64,000 bases of DNA from Aedes albopictus (Eukaryota > Arthropoda > Insecta > Diptera > Culicidae), in the NCBI RefSeq assembly GCF_035046485.1, contig NC_085138.1, positions 444,269,204-444,333,203 on the forward strand. Direction: 5' to 3'. The position numbers and the translations under genes were made by a program. Shown here one piece after another: positions 1-10,605 of the stretch. The first letter of the stretch is position 1. Every line of letters starts with the position of its first letter. The notes under the pieces are model-generated. The model saw nothing but the letters and a program-made list of their open reading frames with translations, was not told the origin of the DNA and searched no databases.

Positions 1-169
1 ATTCGTGACATTGTAGATTGTTCAATTTCATTTGTATTGTTTCACGGTCAACAGTACGAATGGAGTAAACATAATACGAAACCTTCTATAGAACTCCTAA
101 TTAATCCACCTAGCGGTGATGGCGAAATCTCACCGTTTTTTTGGCTTTTGATGTTTGAGATTAAATTTC

Positions 170-965
170 TTTAAAAACAGCCGCAATATTGAATTTTGAG
201 CCGCCATTTTGGATTTACGTTCGTCATCTTGGAAATTCTAGTCGCCATTTTTGGACTCCAAACATCTTCCCCATACCAACTATACCCACATGGAATGGTT
301 TTAAAGCCTAAAACTCCATTAAACACCCGCCATCTTGACCCGCCATCTTGACCCGCAATCAGAATATCGAAGACCACCGTCTTGGTTATTCTGGTCGCCA
401 TTTTTGGACTCCGGATATACTCCCTATTGAATGTTTTATTAGCCATGAACTCCATTAAGCAGCCACCATCTTGAGTTTTGGGATGCCATCTTAGATTTCT
501 TAGCAATCTTGAATATTCTGGTCACTAATTTTGAACTCCGGACAACTTCGCCATACCAAATACATCCATATTGCATGGTTCAAAAGCCTAAAACTCCATT
601 GAACAGCTGCTATCTTGAATTTTAGACCGCCATATTGGATATTCTGGTCGTCATTTTGGAATCCAGACATCTTCCCCATTCTAAATATACCCATATTGCA
701 TGATATTAGAACCTAAAACTTCATGAAACAGCCGCCATCTTGAATTTTGAGCCGCCATCTTGGATTTTAGGCCGCCATCATGGATATTCTGGTTGTCCGT
801 TTTGAACTCCAAACAACTTACTCAAACCAATTATACCGATATTGCATGGTTTTAGAGCCTGAAACAGCCGTCATTTTAAATTTGGAGCCACCATCTTGGA
901 TATTCTGGTCGCCATTTTTGGACTTCACACATCTTCCCCATTCTGAATGTATAAGGCACAAACGC
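170..965. repeat. Tandem repeat, about six diverged units of 115-155 bp
   Basis: The phrase 'gccgccatcttg' followed by 'ggtcgccatttttggact' and 'cttccccat' recurs at roughly 239, 393, 523, 646, 791 and 906. The spacing is irregular (about 116-155 bp) and the units have diverged, so this is an old tandem array. Open frames here only reflect the repeat. I see nothing specific in bases 1-170. Confidence 0.8.
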
Positions 966-1012
966 TAGTGTGTTGTGGATTAGCATCTAAGCCGAAAGAA
1001 AGATGGATACAG

Positions 1013-1080
1013 TAAGGACCCGGTTTTGTCAGCCCCTGGTAGCATTTTGGGCTGACAAAATCGGTACCTGACAAAACCAA
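1013..1080. repeat. Dispersed repeat end (TACAGT..GGACCC..TTTTGTCAGC type)
   Basis: The sequence 'ggacccggttttgtcagc' is followed by an inverted partial copy, 'gctgacaaaatcgg'. A related end lies inverted near 13,505-13,580 ('gctgacaaaatcgggtcc', then 'actgta'). This suggests the terminus of a dispersed DNA element. Its other boundary is not clear here. Confidence 0.45.
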
Positions 1081-1171
1081 GACATTTTTTAAATTCATTT
1101 TTTTTATTCATGAAAAATTGTTTTGAGCACGTCAGAGACGAAGATAGGTGGGGAGGGTCTGCTTTGGGTTC

Positions 1172-1322
1172 GTTCAAATATTACGTAACGCTAAGGAGAA
1201 AGGGGGGTCGAGCGCTGTGTTACGCTTCATACAAAATTTTCAAATTTCCCTTACAAAAATAGTTACGCGAGGGAGCGATACGATCTAAAATTAACAAATT
1301 TTGCATTACGTAATATTTGAAC
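1172..1322. mobile_element. Short MITE with 'gttcaaatattacgtaa' terminal inverted repeats
   Basis: The left end 'gttcaaatattacgtaacgc' is mirrored by 'gcattacgtaatatttgaac' at the right end, giving a 151-bp foldback unit with inverted termini of about 20 bp. It has no coding capacity. The target-site duplication is not obvious. Confidence 0.7.
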
Positions 1323-1499
1323 AAACCTTTTTGAGGTAAAAAATCGAATGTTTGTAAAGGGCGTCCTAAGAGGAATTCCTGAAAAAAAATCCTAGGAACA
1401 CCGCTAGATATATTCATCAGTAGGTTGGTTCCAGGGTCAAGTTCTCTTCCATTTAGGAAATTTGTGTCATCTGTATTATTTATGGACTAATGGACGGAG

Positions 1500-2225
1500 C
1501 AATTCATCTATGAATTATTGCAGAAATATCTACAGAATTCTCTGAATACATCACTAGAGGAGTTCCTGTAGAAATTACTGGAAAGTCCTACAGGAATACC
1601 AGCAAGAATTTCTTTAGAAATCTCAGCAGGAGTTGCTGAAGGAATCCCTGGGGGTATCATAGAAAGAATGCATGAACAATTCTAAGGGGAAATATCTGAA
1701 AGGGTTCTTATAGAAATTCCCAGAAAAATCTTGAAGGAACTCCAGCAGAAGTTGCTGGACAATCAAAGCAGATATGTAAAAAGAAATCCCAGCTGGGTGT
1801 CTCGAAAGAATCGCTAGGAAAAATCCCTGGATAAATCCACGTAGCATTTGTAGGATGAACTATTGAAGAAATCATTGGAGAAACCCCTGGATACAGTACT
1901 GCAGGAGTTCATGTAGATTTTTTAGTAAAATTCCTGCACGAAAACCAGCAAACAATTTTGGAGGAATCCTAGCAGGAGTTCCCAAACGAATCTCAAGAAT
2001 AGCTTCTGGACCAATCACAGGAGGAATACCTGGAAAAATCTTGAAGAGACATATCTGAATGAATAGTTCCTTTAAAAACTTCCAGTGGAATTCTAGGAGA
2101 AACACCAGCAGAAATACTTACAAGAAACGAAGCAAAAATTCTTGAAGGAATCCCACCTCGTATTCCTTAAGGTTCTAATGGATATGTCCCTGGAAGAAAC
2201 CCGACAGTAATTTTTGAAGCATTAC
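1500..2225. repeat. Degenerate 24-bp GAATCC/GAATTCC repeat block
   Basis: Phrases such as 'ggagttcctg', 'gaatccctgg' and 'gaaatctcagcagg' recur with a loose period near 24 bp. The same family appears in blocks at about 14.1-15.3, 18.1-19.2, 24.1-26.2, 27.7-31.5, 32.1-32.6 and 37.9-38.4 kb. Short ORFs on both strands are by-products of the repeat. Confidence 0.8.
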
Positions 2226-2394
2226 AAACAGGAAATCTACAACACAAATCTAATAATAAATTTCTGATGCAAGTAAGCTTGTAGAAATCCCAGAGATGCC
2301 GGAAAGAAGAAGTAAATTGGTTGACTTGTAATCACAACAACAGGCAGCGTTTAGCGTTTGTTCAGTAAAAGAGGAAAGTAAAAAGAATATGTAG

Positions 2395-2671
2395 TCTTTA
2401 GCCGATGTGATTAGTACACGTGCAATCAGCAAAACCATTCTGATGGTGGCGGGTTTGATTCCCAGTTGGCCCTGAACCTTTTCATAATCGACATTTCCTT
2501 AACTACCTTGTGTATAAAATATCTTCATGACTACCACACGATATACATGTGTAAAATAGACATTGACTGTGGGAGATCTCAGTGAACAATTGTGAAAGTT
2601 CTCATCAAATACTAAGCTGAGGAGCAGGCTGTGTCTCAGTTGGAACGTTACGCTAAGGAGAGAGAGAGAGC
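2395..2671 (+). mobile_element. Feilai-like tRNA-derived SINE, diverged
   Basis: A tRNA-like head ('tagccgatgtgattagta', with the B-box-like 'gggtttgattccc' near 2450) is followed by a body containing 'taccacacgatatacatg'. The tail-proximal segment reads 'actaagctgaggagcaggc' and ends in 'acgctaaggagagagagag'. The order and wording match the copy at 54,735-55,018 on the other strand. The Feilai name comes from recognition of the Aedes family, not from alignment. Confidence 0.75.
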
Positions 2672-3189
2672 GGGAATCTTTTAGCAATTTAAAACAATAT
2701 TGGATTAAAACATTGGCTAGGGCAGTCTTGCTAGCGATCACAGTCTTTGACACCTTTTCGTCGATATTCGGCTGCCTTTGTCTCCAACATTCGCAACACA
2801 AGCGATCAAACTACTGTACGGAACAAAAATGTCGAATGAATGCGCTTGATCACGATTGCGTCTTCGGGAGATGGTTCGGTTTTTGTTATTCCTGTCTTTC
2901 CCATAAAGAGAGCTGTTTTGGATAAATGTATGTGTCGTAATCGATTTATCACACACGAAGAAACTAATATTATACCAATCTTAATCAAAATTGGCGGAAA
3001 TCTTTCAAAAAGCTGAAATTAGACAAATGTCATCGTGTCAGACGACGACGATTTGATCCACTTTTTTGTTTATTGATCTTCTTTCTGCCGCTCGTGTTGT
3101 GTGTAAGAGGTAGCGGTCGCGCTCGAATGAAACAGAGCAAGCTGACACCCGACCGCGGCAACAAAACGAAGGTAGTGAAAAGTGTCGAA
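2672..3189. other. Unassigned sequence
   Basis: Short overlapping ORFs occur on both strands (the longest is about 100 codons), but none has recognisable motifs or splice context. I see no repeat family here. Confidence 0.4.
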
Positions 3190-3435
3190 TGTTTACACTG
3201 CCGTTCTAAGCATAGTTGTCCCATGTTACTTTTTGACGATTTTGACTTTTTTGCACCAGGCGCTCTATTTATACGTATATTTTCATATAACATAAAAAAA
3301 TAACAAACTTTGTTCGAAGACTCAATGAAAAGCATGTCAAGTCAAATTGTCCCACTGTTGAATTTCTACGCATGTCTGTCCCACAACTAAAATTCTACGC
3401 ATGAAAGTCCCACTATAAAATTTCTACGTAAAACC
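3190..3435 (+). mobile_element. Dispersed element with 'acgcatagttgtcccatg' end, copy 1
   Basis: It begins near 'ctgccgttctaagcatag' and ends with several phrases of the type 'gtcccactgttgaatttctacgcat'. The same ends occur in opposite orientation at about 13,017-13,345, so this is one of two copies of a noncoding dispersed family. The next 350 bp (to about 3790) contain nothing I can assign. Confidence 0.55.
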
Positions 3436-3939
3436 GATATTAAGCATTTTTAGTAAACTTACTTCACCTAATAGCATGGCTATTTCAATACTGCATGGTA
3501 TAAACTCTTCTTTTATGTTGGCATTACGCTCCAACTGGAACGAAACTCATTTCCCAGTTAAACAAAAACTGTTATTTCTTCGCAACTTGCAGTTTCAATC
3601 CAAATTCAAATATTGCTGCAATGCGCGTTGAGCTCATAAACCAAACATGAACATTTTAACTTAATTAAGAGGCTCAAATGTCGTGAAGCATGACGAAGCC
3701 GATCCATTATAATGATTAGAATTGAATGACTGGAATATGTGAAAATGTTCAGAATTTAAGCAAGCTTGAAATATTGTTGGTAAGTGGGTTGATGAGCTAC
3801 ACTTTTTGCCTTTCTCGTACAACAAAGTTGTACCGAAAGGCTATCATTTCACTCCAAAAATCAATTTTTGATAGAAAGCTCAGATTATCAAGTCTTATAT
3901 ATCAATCGACACAGCTCGACGAACTGAGCAAATGTCCGT

Positions 3940-4002
3940 CCGTATGTGTGTGTGTATGTGTGTGTGTATGTGTGTGTGTATGTGTGTGTGTATGTGTGTG
4001 CT
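3940..4002. repeat. Microsatellite (GTGTGTGTAT)n
   Basis: About six decamer units of GT with periodic TA lie inside dispersed repeat copy 1. Copy 2, at about 6235, has only a remnant, so the expansion is specific to copy 1. Confidence 0.9.
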
Positions 4003-4470
4003 AATAATAGATCAAAGAAATGAGCTTAAGTTTTTCCTAGTAAATGTCAATTGATTGTGCCGCAACAAGTTTCATTTGATAGGGAATAGGTTGTAGTTGA
4101 ACGCTATTGAATTTGGTTTGGATATTTCAAGCCATTTCAGAGATATTTGAAAAACTTTCCGAACTTCCACAAATAAATATTTTTAATTCCCACGTTCCCA
4201 TGATTTTCCAAGCCTAGACACGAACGCTTCTTGGACACCCTAAAATAATTTACCTGAGTTGTGAATTTAACTCATATTTTTTTAGATTGACAAAGTTGTA
4301 ACAAAAACCATTTCCTGCTATAGCCCAACAGTAGATGTAGTAAATTTAAGTTGCATATTCAACGGAGTGGTTTTGAAGTTATATTTCAAGTTCGAAAAGT
4401 AGTGAATTGTACACCTTTTGATGTAGCATTTTTTAAACGTGTGCGTTGTAGCAGGTAAGGGAGCGACCAT

Positions 4471-4554
4471 AATTCAGTAACAAATTTTGAAAACGACGTA
4501 TAATCAATGGTGTAGCATTGATTATACGTCGTTTTCAAAATTTGTTACTGAATT
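4471..4554. repeat. Perfect inverted repeat, 39-bp arms, 6-nt loop
   Basis: The left arm (4471-4509) and right arm (4516-4554) are exact reverse complements, separated by 'gtgtag'. Dispersed repeat copy 2 (near 6725) has a simple unfolded sequence at the matching place. This is therefore a secondary inverted duplication or insertion, not part of the parent repeat. Confidence 0.95.
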
Positions 4555-4857
4555 TACGTCACATTTTGAGGGATATCTGCAAAATGTGATAATTCCGACA
4601 CATGTTTCAGAGAAACAATGCAAAAAGTTTGGCTGCAAGAAAAAAGGGGGTTGAAAATAGACAATTTTTAGTAACGTAATTTAAGGACGTCCCAAACATA
4701 TTAGTATATTTCGTGGGTCGTGTGCTGCATACATCTCGGCGATTAACTTACCGCTTACCGGGTTCTAATTAGTACACGTTGCACACGAATAAACAAATTA
4801 CCAAAAAAAATATGCCAAAAACTCAAAATCAAACAACTTTGTAAGGTATGAAAACTC

Positions 4858-5812
4858 TACACGGAGAGATCGGAAAATGCTAAAATGCATAAAATTCTTA
4901 CTAAAAGCATATTCGATCTGCCCACCCTTTCGAATGCATATTTTGGTGGTTATTCATTCAATGCATACATTGGAGTTTTGCATTAGAATGCATATTTCAA
5001 ATATATTTGACAATGCATATTTGAAATTGTTTTTGTTTTTTTTTTCAATTGCGATGAATAAAAAAATGTATGTTTAGTAGAGTAAAACAGTTCACATAAT
5101 AAATTTATTAACTTTATCCTTATCTAAAATACATGTAAATCTAACACTAAACTATATTAGTCGGAGATATTTAATCAGCACCAGACATATTGCACGGAGA
5201 CTCCTACGGTTCGTTCATCGTTGCATGATGCTGCACCGGAGCCGGAGTCCAATTCTTGATCGGACCACTTCTGCAGCAGGAACTGACTCGATCTTTCCGA
5301 TGGTGCTGAAATCTCTGTTCGGAACATCTTTTCAGCAGGAACTGGATCGATGTATCTTCCTGGTGATGCCAGTATCTGTTAAGTCCAGATCTTTCCGGTA
5401 GTGCCGAAAGCTGTTGTAGATAAGAAAAACATACAATTTAGCCTCTGTAAGAAACATATTCTAGATGTACTTACCGACAATGGAGTAGTAATTGCGATCG
5501 CGGTTTCTGATACGCCATGGCTTTCCCTAAGGACACTAGAGGAACTTGCGGACAAACTAAAAACATGAGCGCGGATAACTTTATAACTTCCTATCAATAA
5601 TGGTGGTGGTCAAGTTGAATATTTTATTAAGTCCTAAGAGTACTATAAGGGTCTTGATATTCACAGTAACCAATAAATACCGCAAATTCCGCGGATTGCA
5701 TATTATAAATGAAGCAATGCATATTTTTCATGCATGGCAATGTTTAAAACAGGGAAATGAAAAATTATTATTAAATAATAAACTAAAATGATTAACCATT
5801 TTTCTCCGTGTA
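4858..5812. mobile_element. 955-bp TIR element carrying a small two-exon gene-like unit
   Basis: It begins 'tacacggagag' and ends '..ctccgtgta', giving short terminal inverted repeats (TIRs) compatible with insertion at TA. The flanks also share an inverted 'tgccaaaaa' motif, so the true boundary could lie slightly further out. The left interior is rich in 'gcatat' phrases. The minus strand carries a candidate spliced ORF and an AATAAA signal (about 5100). No transposase motif is visible, so it is probably non-autonomous or has captured sequence. Confidence 0.6.
5204..5597 (-). CDS. Putative two-exon ORF inside a TIR element, unknown function
   Basis: I do not recognise the product. On the minus strand, exon 1 (5597 down to 5475, 41 codons, starting ATG) ends at a strong donor, GTAAGT. 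A 64-bp intron (5474-5411) ends in a pyrimidine-rich tract and 'acaacag'. Exon 2 (5410-5204) then stays open for 68 codons to TAG, so splicing gives 109 residues; the unspliced frame stops shortly after the donor. Exon 2 is rich in Arg, His, Gln and Ser and contains two diverged copies of a short 'cagttcctgctg' DNA motif. An AATAAA on the same strand follows about 100 bp after the stop. No signal peptide, membrane segment or nuclease motif is seen. It could be a captured gene fragment or a chance open frame. Confidence 0.35.
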
Positions 5813-6082
5813 CTTGTTTTAGCGTTTTTTGGCATTTCTGCACGGGGGTGAATCTCCGTCACGAAAAGCACTACTCGTTTGATAGCTCAACACTAGCGAA
5901 CCTGGTGGTGGAAGTCAAGCTTTTTCCTACAGCGAGCATAGGGAGACGACGTAGCACGCTTTGATGATTTTTTATTTTCCCATGGAAATTCATTCCAATC
6001 TAGTTCTCCAAGTGACAATTTTACGACTTCCACCTCGAAACTTCAAATTTGTTCGAAGATACACATCTGTTCTGTGATTTCT

Positions 6083-6950
6083 GCCTTTCTCGTACAACAA
6101 ACTTGTACCGAAAGGCTATCATTTCATTCCAAAAATCATTTTTTGATAGAAAGCTCAGATTATCACGTCTCATATATCAATCGACACAGCTCGACGAACT
6201 GAGCAAAATTTGCTGCATTTAATGTCCGTCCGTATGTGTGTATTGGTGTGCTAATAATGCTAAGCAAAGAAATGAGCTTATGTTTTTCCTAGTAAATGTC
6301 AATCGATTGAGCCGCAACATGTTTTATTTGATAGGGAATAGGTTGTAGTTGAACGCTATTGAATTTGATTTGGATATTTCAAGCCATTTCGGAGATATTT
6401 GAAAAAGTTTGCGAGCTACCACAAAATAAATACTTCTCATTCCCACGTTCCCATTTTCCAAGTCTAGACACAAACGCTTATCGGGAACCCTAAAAAAATT
6501 CACCTGAGCTGTGAATTTAACTCGCATTGTTTTAGATTGACAAAATTGTATCGAAAACTATTTTCTACTGTAGCCCAACAGTAGATGTAGTAAATTTAAG
6601 TTGAATATTCAACGAAGTGGTTTTGAAGATCTTATTTAAGCTAGAAAAGTAGTGAATTATTATACACCTTTTGATGTAGCATTTTTTAAGCGTGTGCGTT
6701 ATAACAGGTAAGGTAGCGATAATAAATCACGTCAAATTTTGAGGTATATCTGCAAAATGTGATAATCCCGATACATGTTTTGGAGATACATGTAAAAAGT
6801 TTGATTGCAAGGGAAAAAGGGGTTGAAAAAGGACATTTTTTATGTAACGTAATTTGAGAACGTCCCAAACACATTAGTACATTTAAAGGGTCGTGTGCTG
6901 CATACATCTCGGCGATTCACTTACCGCTTACCTGGTTCTAATTAGAACAC
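6083..6950 (+). repeat. Dispersed repeat, copy 2
   Basis: It is collinear with 3798-4790, from 'cctttctcgtacaacaaac' through 'tcgacacagctcgacgaac' to 'ttcacttaccgcttacctgg'. It lacks the expanded microsatellite and the perfect hairpin of copy 1, and so serves as an internal empty-site reference. Confidence 0.75.
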
Positions 6951-6951
6951 C

Positions 6952-7142
6952 AAGAAAAAAATCTACTCAGTGGCTGAGATAATCTCACTCAGAAATCGAA
7001 AAATCCTTTGTTTTCTTGCTCAGTTTTCATTAATGGTGGGACAACTGTTGTCCCACCATTAATGGAAACTGAGCAAGAAAACAAAGGATTTTTCGATTTC
7101 TGAGTGAGACCAACTCAGAAACCGAGTAATTTTTTTTGCAGG
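6952..7142. mobile_element. Foldback MITE with 63-bp near-perfect core arms
   Basis: The core 6983-7109 folds around base 7046. Its 63-bp arms differ at one position; the outer arms are rich in 'actcag' and imperfect, ending in 'acacc..aaaaaaat'. A partial relative begins near 7727 ('aaatttctactcagtcac'). It sits exactly where dispersed repeat copy 2 ends ('ttctaattag'). Confidence 0.8.
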
Positions 7143-7164
7143 TGTATACGTTACGTATAGTACA

Positions 7165-7720
7165 TATATTAATGTAACATTTTTAAGCGTGTGCTTCGCT
7201 CAGGCAAGGGAGCAATCGTGAATCACGACACGCTTTAAGAGGTACTCACAAAGTGTAATAATCCATGCACACATTTCAGGCCGAACATGTCTAAAGGTCC
7301 AATCTGCAGAAGAGAGGCTCTCTTTGGTTCCCCTCTCTATCGTTAATATCTCAGCTGTTTATTTGTATCATCATTGTCTCCTTGCATTGAACGATGGTCA
7401 AAACAATCGTCTTTTGATCTGTACTGCAAAAATAGTTGAAAAGTGTACCATCACTTTGCAATAATTGAAAGAGAAAGTGAACAAAGAGAGCCTCTCAAAT
7501 GCAGATAGGACCTATTGAAATGTTCGGCCTTGAAGATGAAAATGTTAAAATGTTGACGTAGAGGGAGAAAAGTGATTTAGAATGGAAAATTTTAATGTGA
7601 CGTAATCTATGAACGTCTCGAACATATTAATATATTTAATGGTTCGTGTGTTGCATACATCTTGGCGATTAACTTACCTACCACTTAACGAATAAATGTA
7701 CATTTGTCAGGTTCTAATTA
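7165..7720 (+). repeat. Dispersed repeat, copy 3 (3' part), interrupted by a MITE
   Basis: It starts 'gtaacatttttaagcgtgtg', matching the 3' portion of copies 1 and 2, and ends 'cttggcgattaacttacc' then 'caggttctaatta'. The MITE at 7278-7530 splits it. Confidence 0.7.
7278..7530. mobile_element. 253-bp MITE, copy A
   Basis: The left end 'aggccgaacatgtctaaagg' and right end 'cctattgaaatgttcggcct' are inverted repeats. Second-level inverted motifs 'ctgcag..gagaggctctcttt' and 'aaagagagcctctc..tgcag' lie inside. It is the same length as copy B. It interrupts dispersed repeat copy 3. Confidence 0.85.
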
Positions 7721-7726
7721 TTACCT

Positions 7727-8125
7727 ACCGAGGAAAATTTCTACTCAGTCACTGGGTTGATCTTACTCAGAATCAGAAATAGTTTTTGTTTTCCTACACT
7801 AAATAACGGCTTGCGGTTGAAATTACTATGAGCCATTTTACGAAGTGACAACAATGTTGATTCGCGAATACGAAGTTGTCGAATGTGCGTGAAGGTTTAC
7901 GTGAGAAAAAACGAGAGGGAAATATTTTTTTGCTTTTTTTCACACACATTCTGACAGTTCCTTACGAGGTTTTTCATTAGAGCGACAAAGAGTTGGAATC
8001 TCTTTTACCTTCGTAGTCGCGAATGTTGATATCGATTTTCACGGGTTTGGACGCTATCTCCTGCTAAAATTTTATTCATAATAACGGCTCGTAAAATGGA
8101 CTATTCTGCAGGATCAATTTAAATC
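7727..8125. other. Partial foldback-MITE relative and unassigned sequence
   Basis: 7727-7794 resembles one arm of the foldback element at 6952-7142. The rest to 8125 has no recognised family; 'ccattttacga' occurs near 7833 and again near 8093 in opposite orientation. Confidence 0.4.
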
Positions 8126-8378
8126 AGGCCAAACATGTCTAAAGGTCCTATCTGCAGAAGAGAGGCTCTCTTTGGTTTCGCTCTCTTTCGTTAATATCTC
8201 AGCTGTTAATTTATATTATGATTGTCTCCTTGCATTGAACGATGGTCAAAACAATCGTCTTTTGATTTTTACTGCAAAAGTAGTTAACAAGTGTACCATT
8301 ACATTGCAATAATTGAAAGAGAAAGTGAACAAAGAGAGCCTCTCAAATGCAGATAGGACCTATTGAAATGTTTGGCCT
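8126..8378. mobile_element. 253-bp MITE, copy B
   Basis: It is collinear with copy A at 7278-7530 and has the same length, with termini 'aggccaaacatgtctaaagg' and 'tattgaaatgtttggcct'. Scattered single-base differences separate the copies, so they are family members rather than a recent tandem duplication. Confidence 0.85.
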
Positions 8379-8644
8379 GAAATATATAAATCGCCACTAA
8401 ATTTGTGTAGACTGAGTTTCGCTTCAATTCAACAGATAAATACTGTCAATTTTATAATTGACCCAATTTACAACTAACCCTTTACACTGAAATTAATTTT
8501 GTTGTGAAAACTAACTGAAAGAGTGAAAGACGGCTTGCGGTAATGACCAGCATAAAAATGATTTTAAATTTACCATGGCAAAAAAGGTGATCATCGTCCA
8601 ACAAACGCTTGTTGTCTGCGTTTTGTTCCCTCTCATATCAACTC

Positions 8645-8720
8645 GTTCTATAGCCGAGTGGTAGCATGCGAGCCAGTTGATCTCAAGCTTGTTGGTTTGA
8701 ACCCAGTTGCCAACAGATTT
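8645..8720 (+). repeat. tRNA-like SINE head or tRNA pseudogene
   Basis: An A-box-like 'tagccgagtggtagcatgcg' and a B-box-like 'ggtttgaaccc' are spaced as in a tRNA. No full cloverleaf acceptor pairing is evident, so I do not call a functional tRNA. The flanking 8380-9105 is otherwise unassigned. Confidence 0.5.
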
Positions 8721-9107
8721 TTTGATTAGCGGGGTAACATTGATTGGCTTGACCGACCTCATGAAATGTTCATGGATCATTTCCAGTATGCTTCATTCTA
8801 AGTTTTTTACACTTTTCATAAGTCTTATTTTATGAAGTTTGTCATAATCTACACAATGAATTTTCATGAGGTATTCTTATGGCTTCCATAATATTTAGTT
8901 ATAGCAAAAGTTCATAAGGTGTTTTGATGAATTTCGTTATAGTTTATTCGCTGGGTGTACTAAATCGATATCCCTGATTTCGAATATGCTGTCCAAAGGA
9001 TCCAAAGTCATACAAATTATGTGTTTTTTTGTCACTGTAGTGTTAAAACCGTCTAAACTAATAACGCCTTAAGGTAGGCAAACTTTTAGGGAATTGAAAA
9101 CCTTCTT

Positions 9108-9361
9108 TTAAGGTGAAACGGGACGCCGTGTTATTTTTCCTATCTTGCCTCTCTTTCTAACAATTTGCCTCGCGATTTTGAAGATGGTAATCTCGAGTTC
9201 TATCGCACTGAAGATGCTGAAAAACAATCAGCATATGCACTCCAAGTGAGCATACACAGTGATAGGTTTTTGTTGCAAAATATGAAGTAGAATCTGAGAT
9301 TACCATCTTAGTAGCAACAGAGCAATGGCGGATATTTCCCCGATCGTCCCGTCCGCCCTTA
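9108..9361. mobile_element. Hairpin element, about 250 bp
   Basis: An inner inverted pair, 'gatggtaatctcgag..tatcgcactg' and 'cagtgatagg..ctgagattaccatc' (about 9183-9311), is enclosed by weaker ends 'aaggtgaaacgggac' and 'gtcccgtccgccctt'. It is noncoding. Confidence 0.5.
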
Positions 9362-10107
9362 ATAAATCGTATATTTCATCAACCCGGTTACAGTCGCGTC
9401 GTGTACTGAGTACACGCACCATGAAAAAAGCACATTTGTGGTACACAGCGTGAGCGTGGTGTCGCTGAGGGTGGCTGAAGACGCGACTGTTCGAGGGTTA
9501 AGAAGGATCACTTTCGTAGTGTGCCGCGCTTGTTGATGAGAGTGAAAATTTTCGCTCCCGTCATTTATTTTTAGTTTCATTTTTCATCAAATTTTCCTTT
9601 TTTCTCAATATTGAATGTTTTTGATTCCTGTATAAAAAGGACCAAAAATTTTGTTTTGGGACTGAATCACTTTCCTCAGCGTCATGCTCAAAGTACTATT
9701 CTTATATAAGATGATGGCAACGATTTTCGAGCTTTCGGATATGGATGGGATAGTTCATTTTTTCAAAATTGATTCATAAAGTTACACTCATAGCACAATT
9801 ATGGGTTAGGTACCTACTCAAGAAGCAATCATTTCATAATCGATTTTCATACAGAAATAACACTTACATTATTGTTATTTTACATTCTTATCATTGAAAC
9901 TCCTTTTTATTGTTTTATATAAAAATCTGCTTGTAAAACTCACTTTAAGTGATGAAAATTACTAAAAAGTTGATGAATAATGAAAACTAAATTAATGGGC
10001 CAAAATTGGCTGTGTAACAATTTTGGGTCAACTTGTTGTCTATTATTTATTTAGTTACTCAAGTTTTATCATCTATTTTGTTAATGAATGATCACTTATT
10101 CTCGTTA

Positions 10108-10342
10108 GATCAACTATTCTTCATTGCACCAACAAAGCTAGCCATGAAAATGTTTGACAATTATCAAGTCATTTTGACAGACAACACACATGCACGAAAA
10201 AGACGGATCATATATTCTACTTTATCGACATTGGTGCCGTCCTTTTCATGTTCATGTTGAATCTGTCAAAATGACCTGAGAATTGTCAGTCATTTTGAGG
10301 TTAGGTTCGTTGGTGTAATAAAGAATAGTAGAATCTAAAGCT
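10108..10342. mobile_element. TIR element, about 235 bp
   Basis: The left end 'actattcttcattgcaccaa' mirrors the right end 'ttggtgtaataaagaatagt'. An inner pair, 'tgacaattatcaagtcatttt' truncated and 'aaaatgacctgagaattgtca', is also inverted. It is noncoding. Confidence 0.7.
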
Positions 10343-10356
10343 GGTCTCAAATTTCT

Positions 10357-10605
10357 TAAGGACAGACTTGTTAGAATCTCAAAATGGCCGCCACAATGGC
10401 TGATTTTGGCACCTACTCACGATTTCGAGAGCACAAATCTCTTTGTAAACAAAACCAGCGCACCTGACATTTTTATTTTAAGCATATTACAAGTGAGCAA
10501 GAACAAAATAATAAAATGCACTGTTGTTTAAAGCATGCTTCTTGAGACTTGTGCGTCTGAAGTTCTGATGCACAGTTGTAGCGGGATTTCGAGACGTTTG
10601 TCCTT
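10357..10605. mobile_element. Candidate TIR element, about 250 bp
   Basis: The left 'ttaaggacagacttg..aatctc' is mirrored by the right 'gagacgtttgtccttaa'. The interior contains no ORF. The sequence that follows, to about 11,265, has only a small palindrome near 10,750-10,795. Confidence 0.5.

Larger units (their letters stand above)
3798..4790 (+). repeat. Dispersed repeat, copy 1 (palindromic start 'gcctttctcgtacaac')
   Basis: It opens with the self-complementary 'cctttctcgtacaacaaag..ttgtaccgaaagg'. It continues through 'tcgacacagctcgacgaac', the microsatellite, and 'gtagcccaacagtagatg', and ends near 'cttaccgcttaccgggttc'. A collinear copy lies at 6083-6950 and the 3' part of a third at 7165-7720. 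It is noncoding. The perfect hairpin at 4471-4554 is absent from copy 2. Confidence 0.75.

Noticed and set aside
3726..4004. 92-codon frame ending in a Val-Cys run
   Set aside because: The run is the translated GT microsatellite inside a dispersed noncoding repeat.
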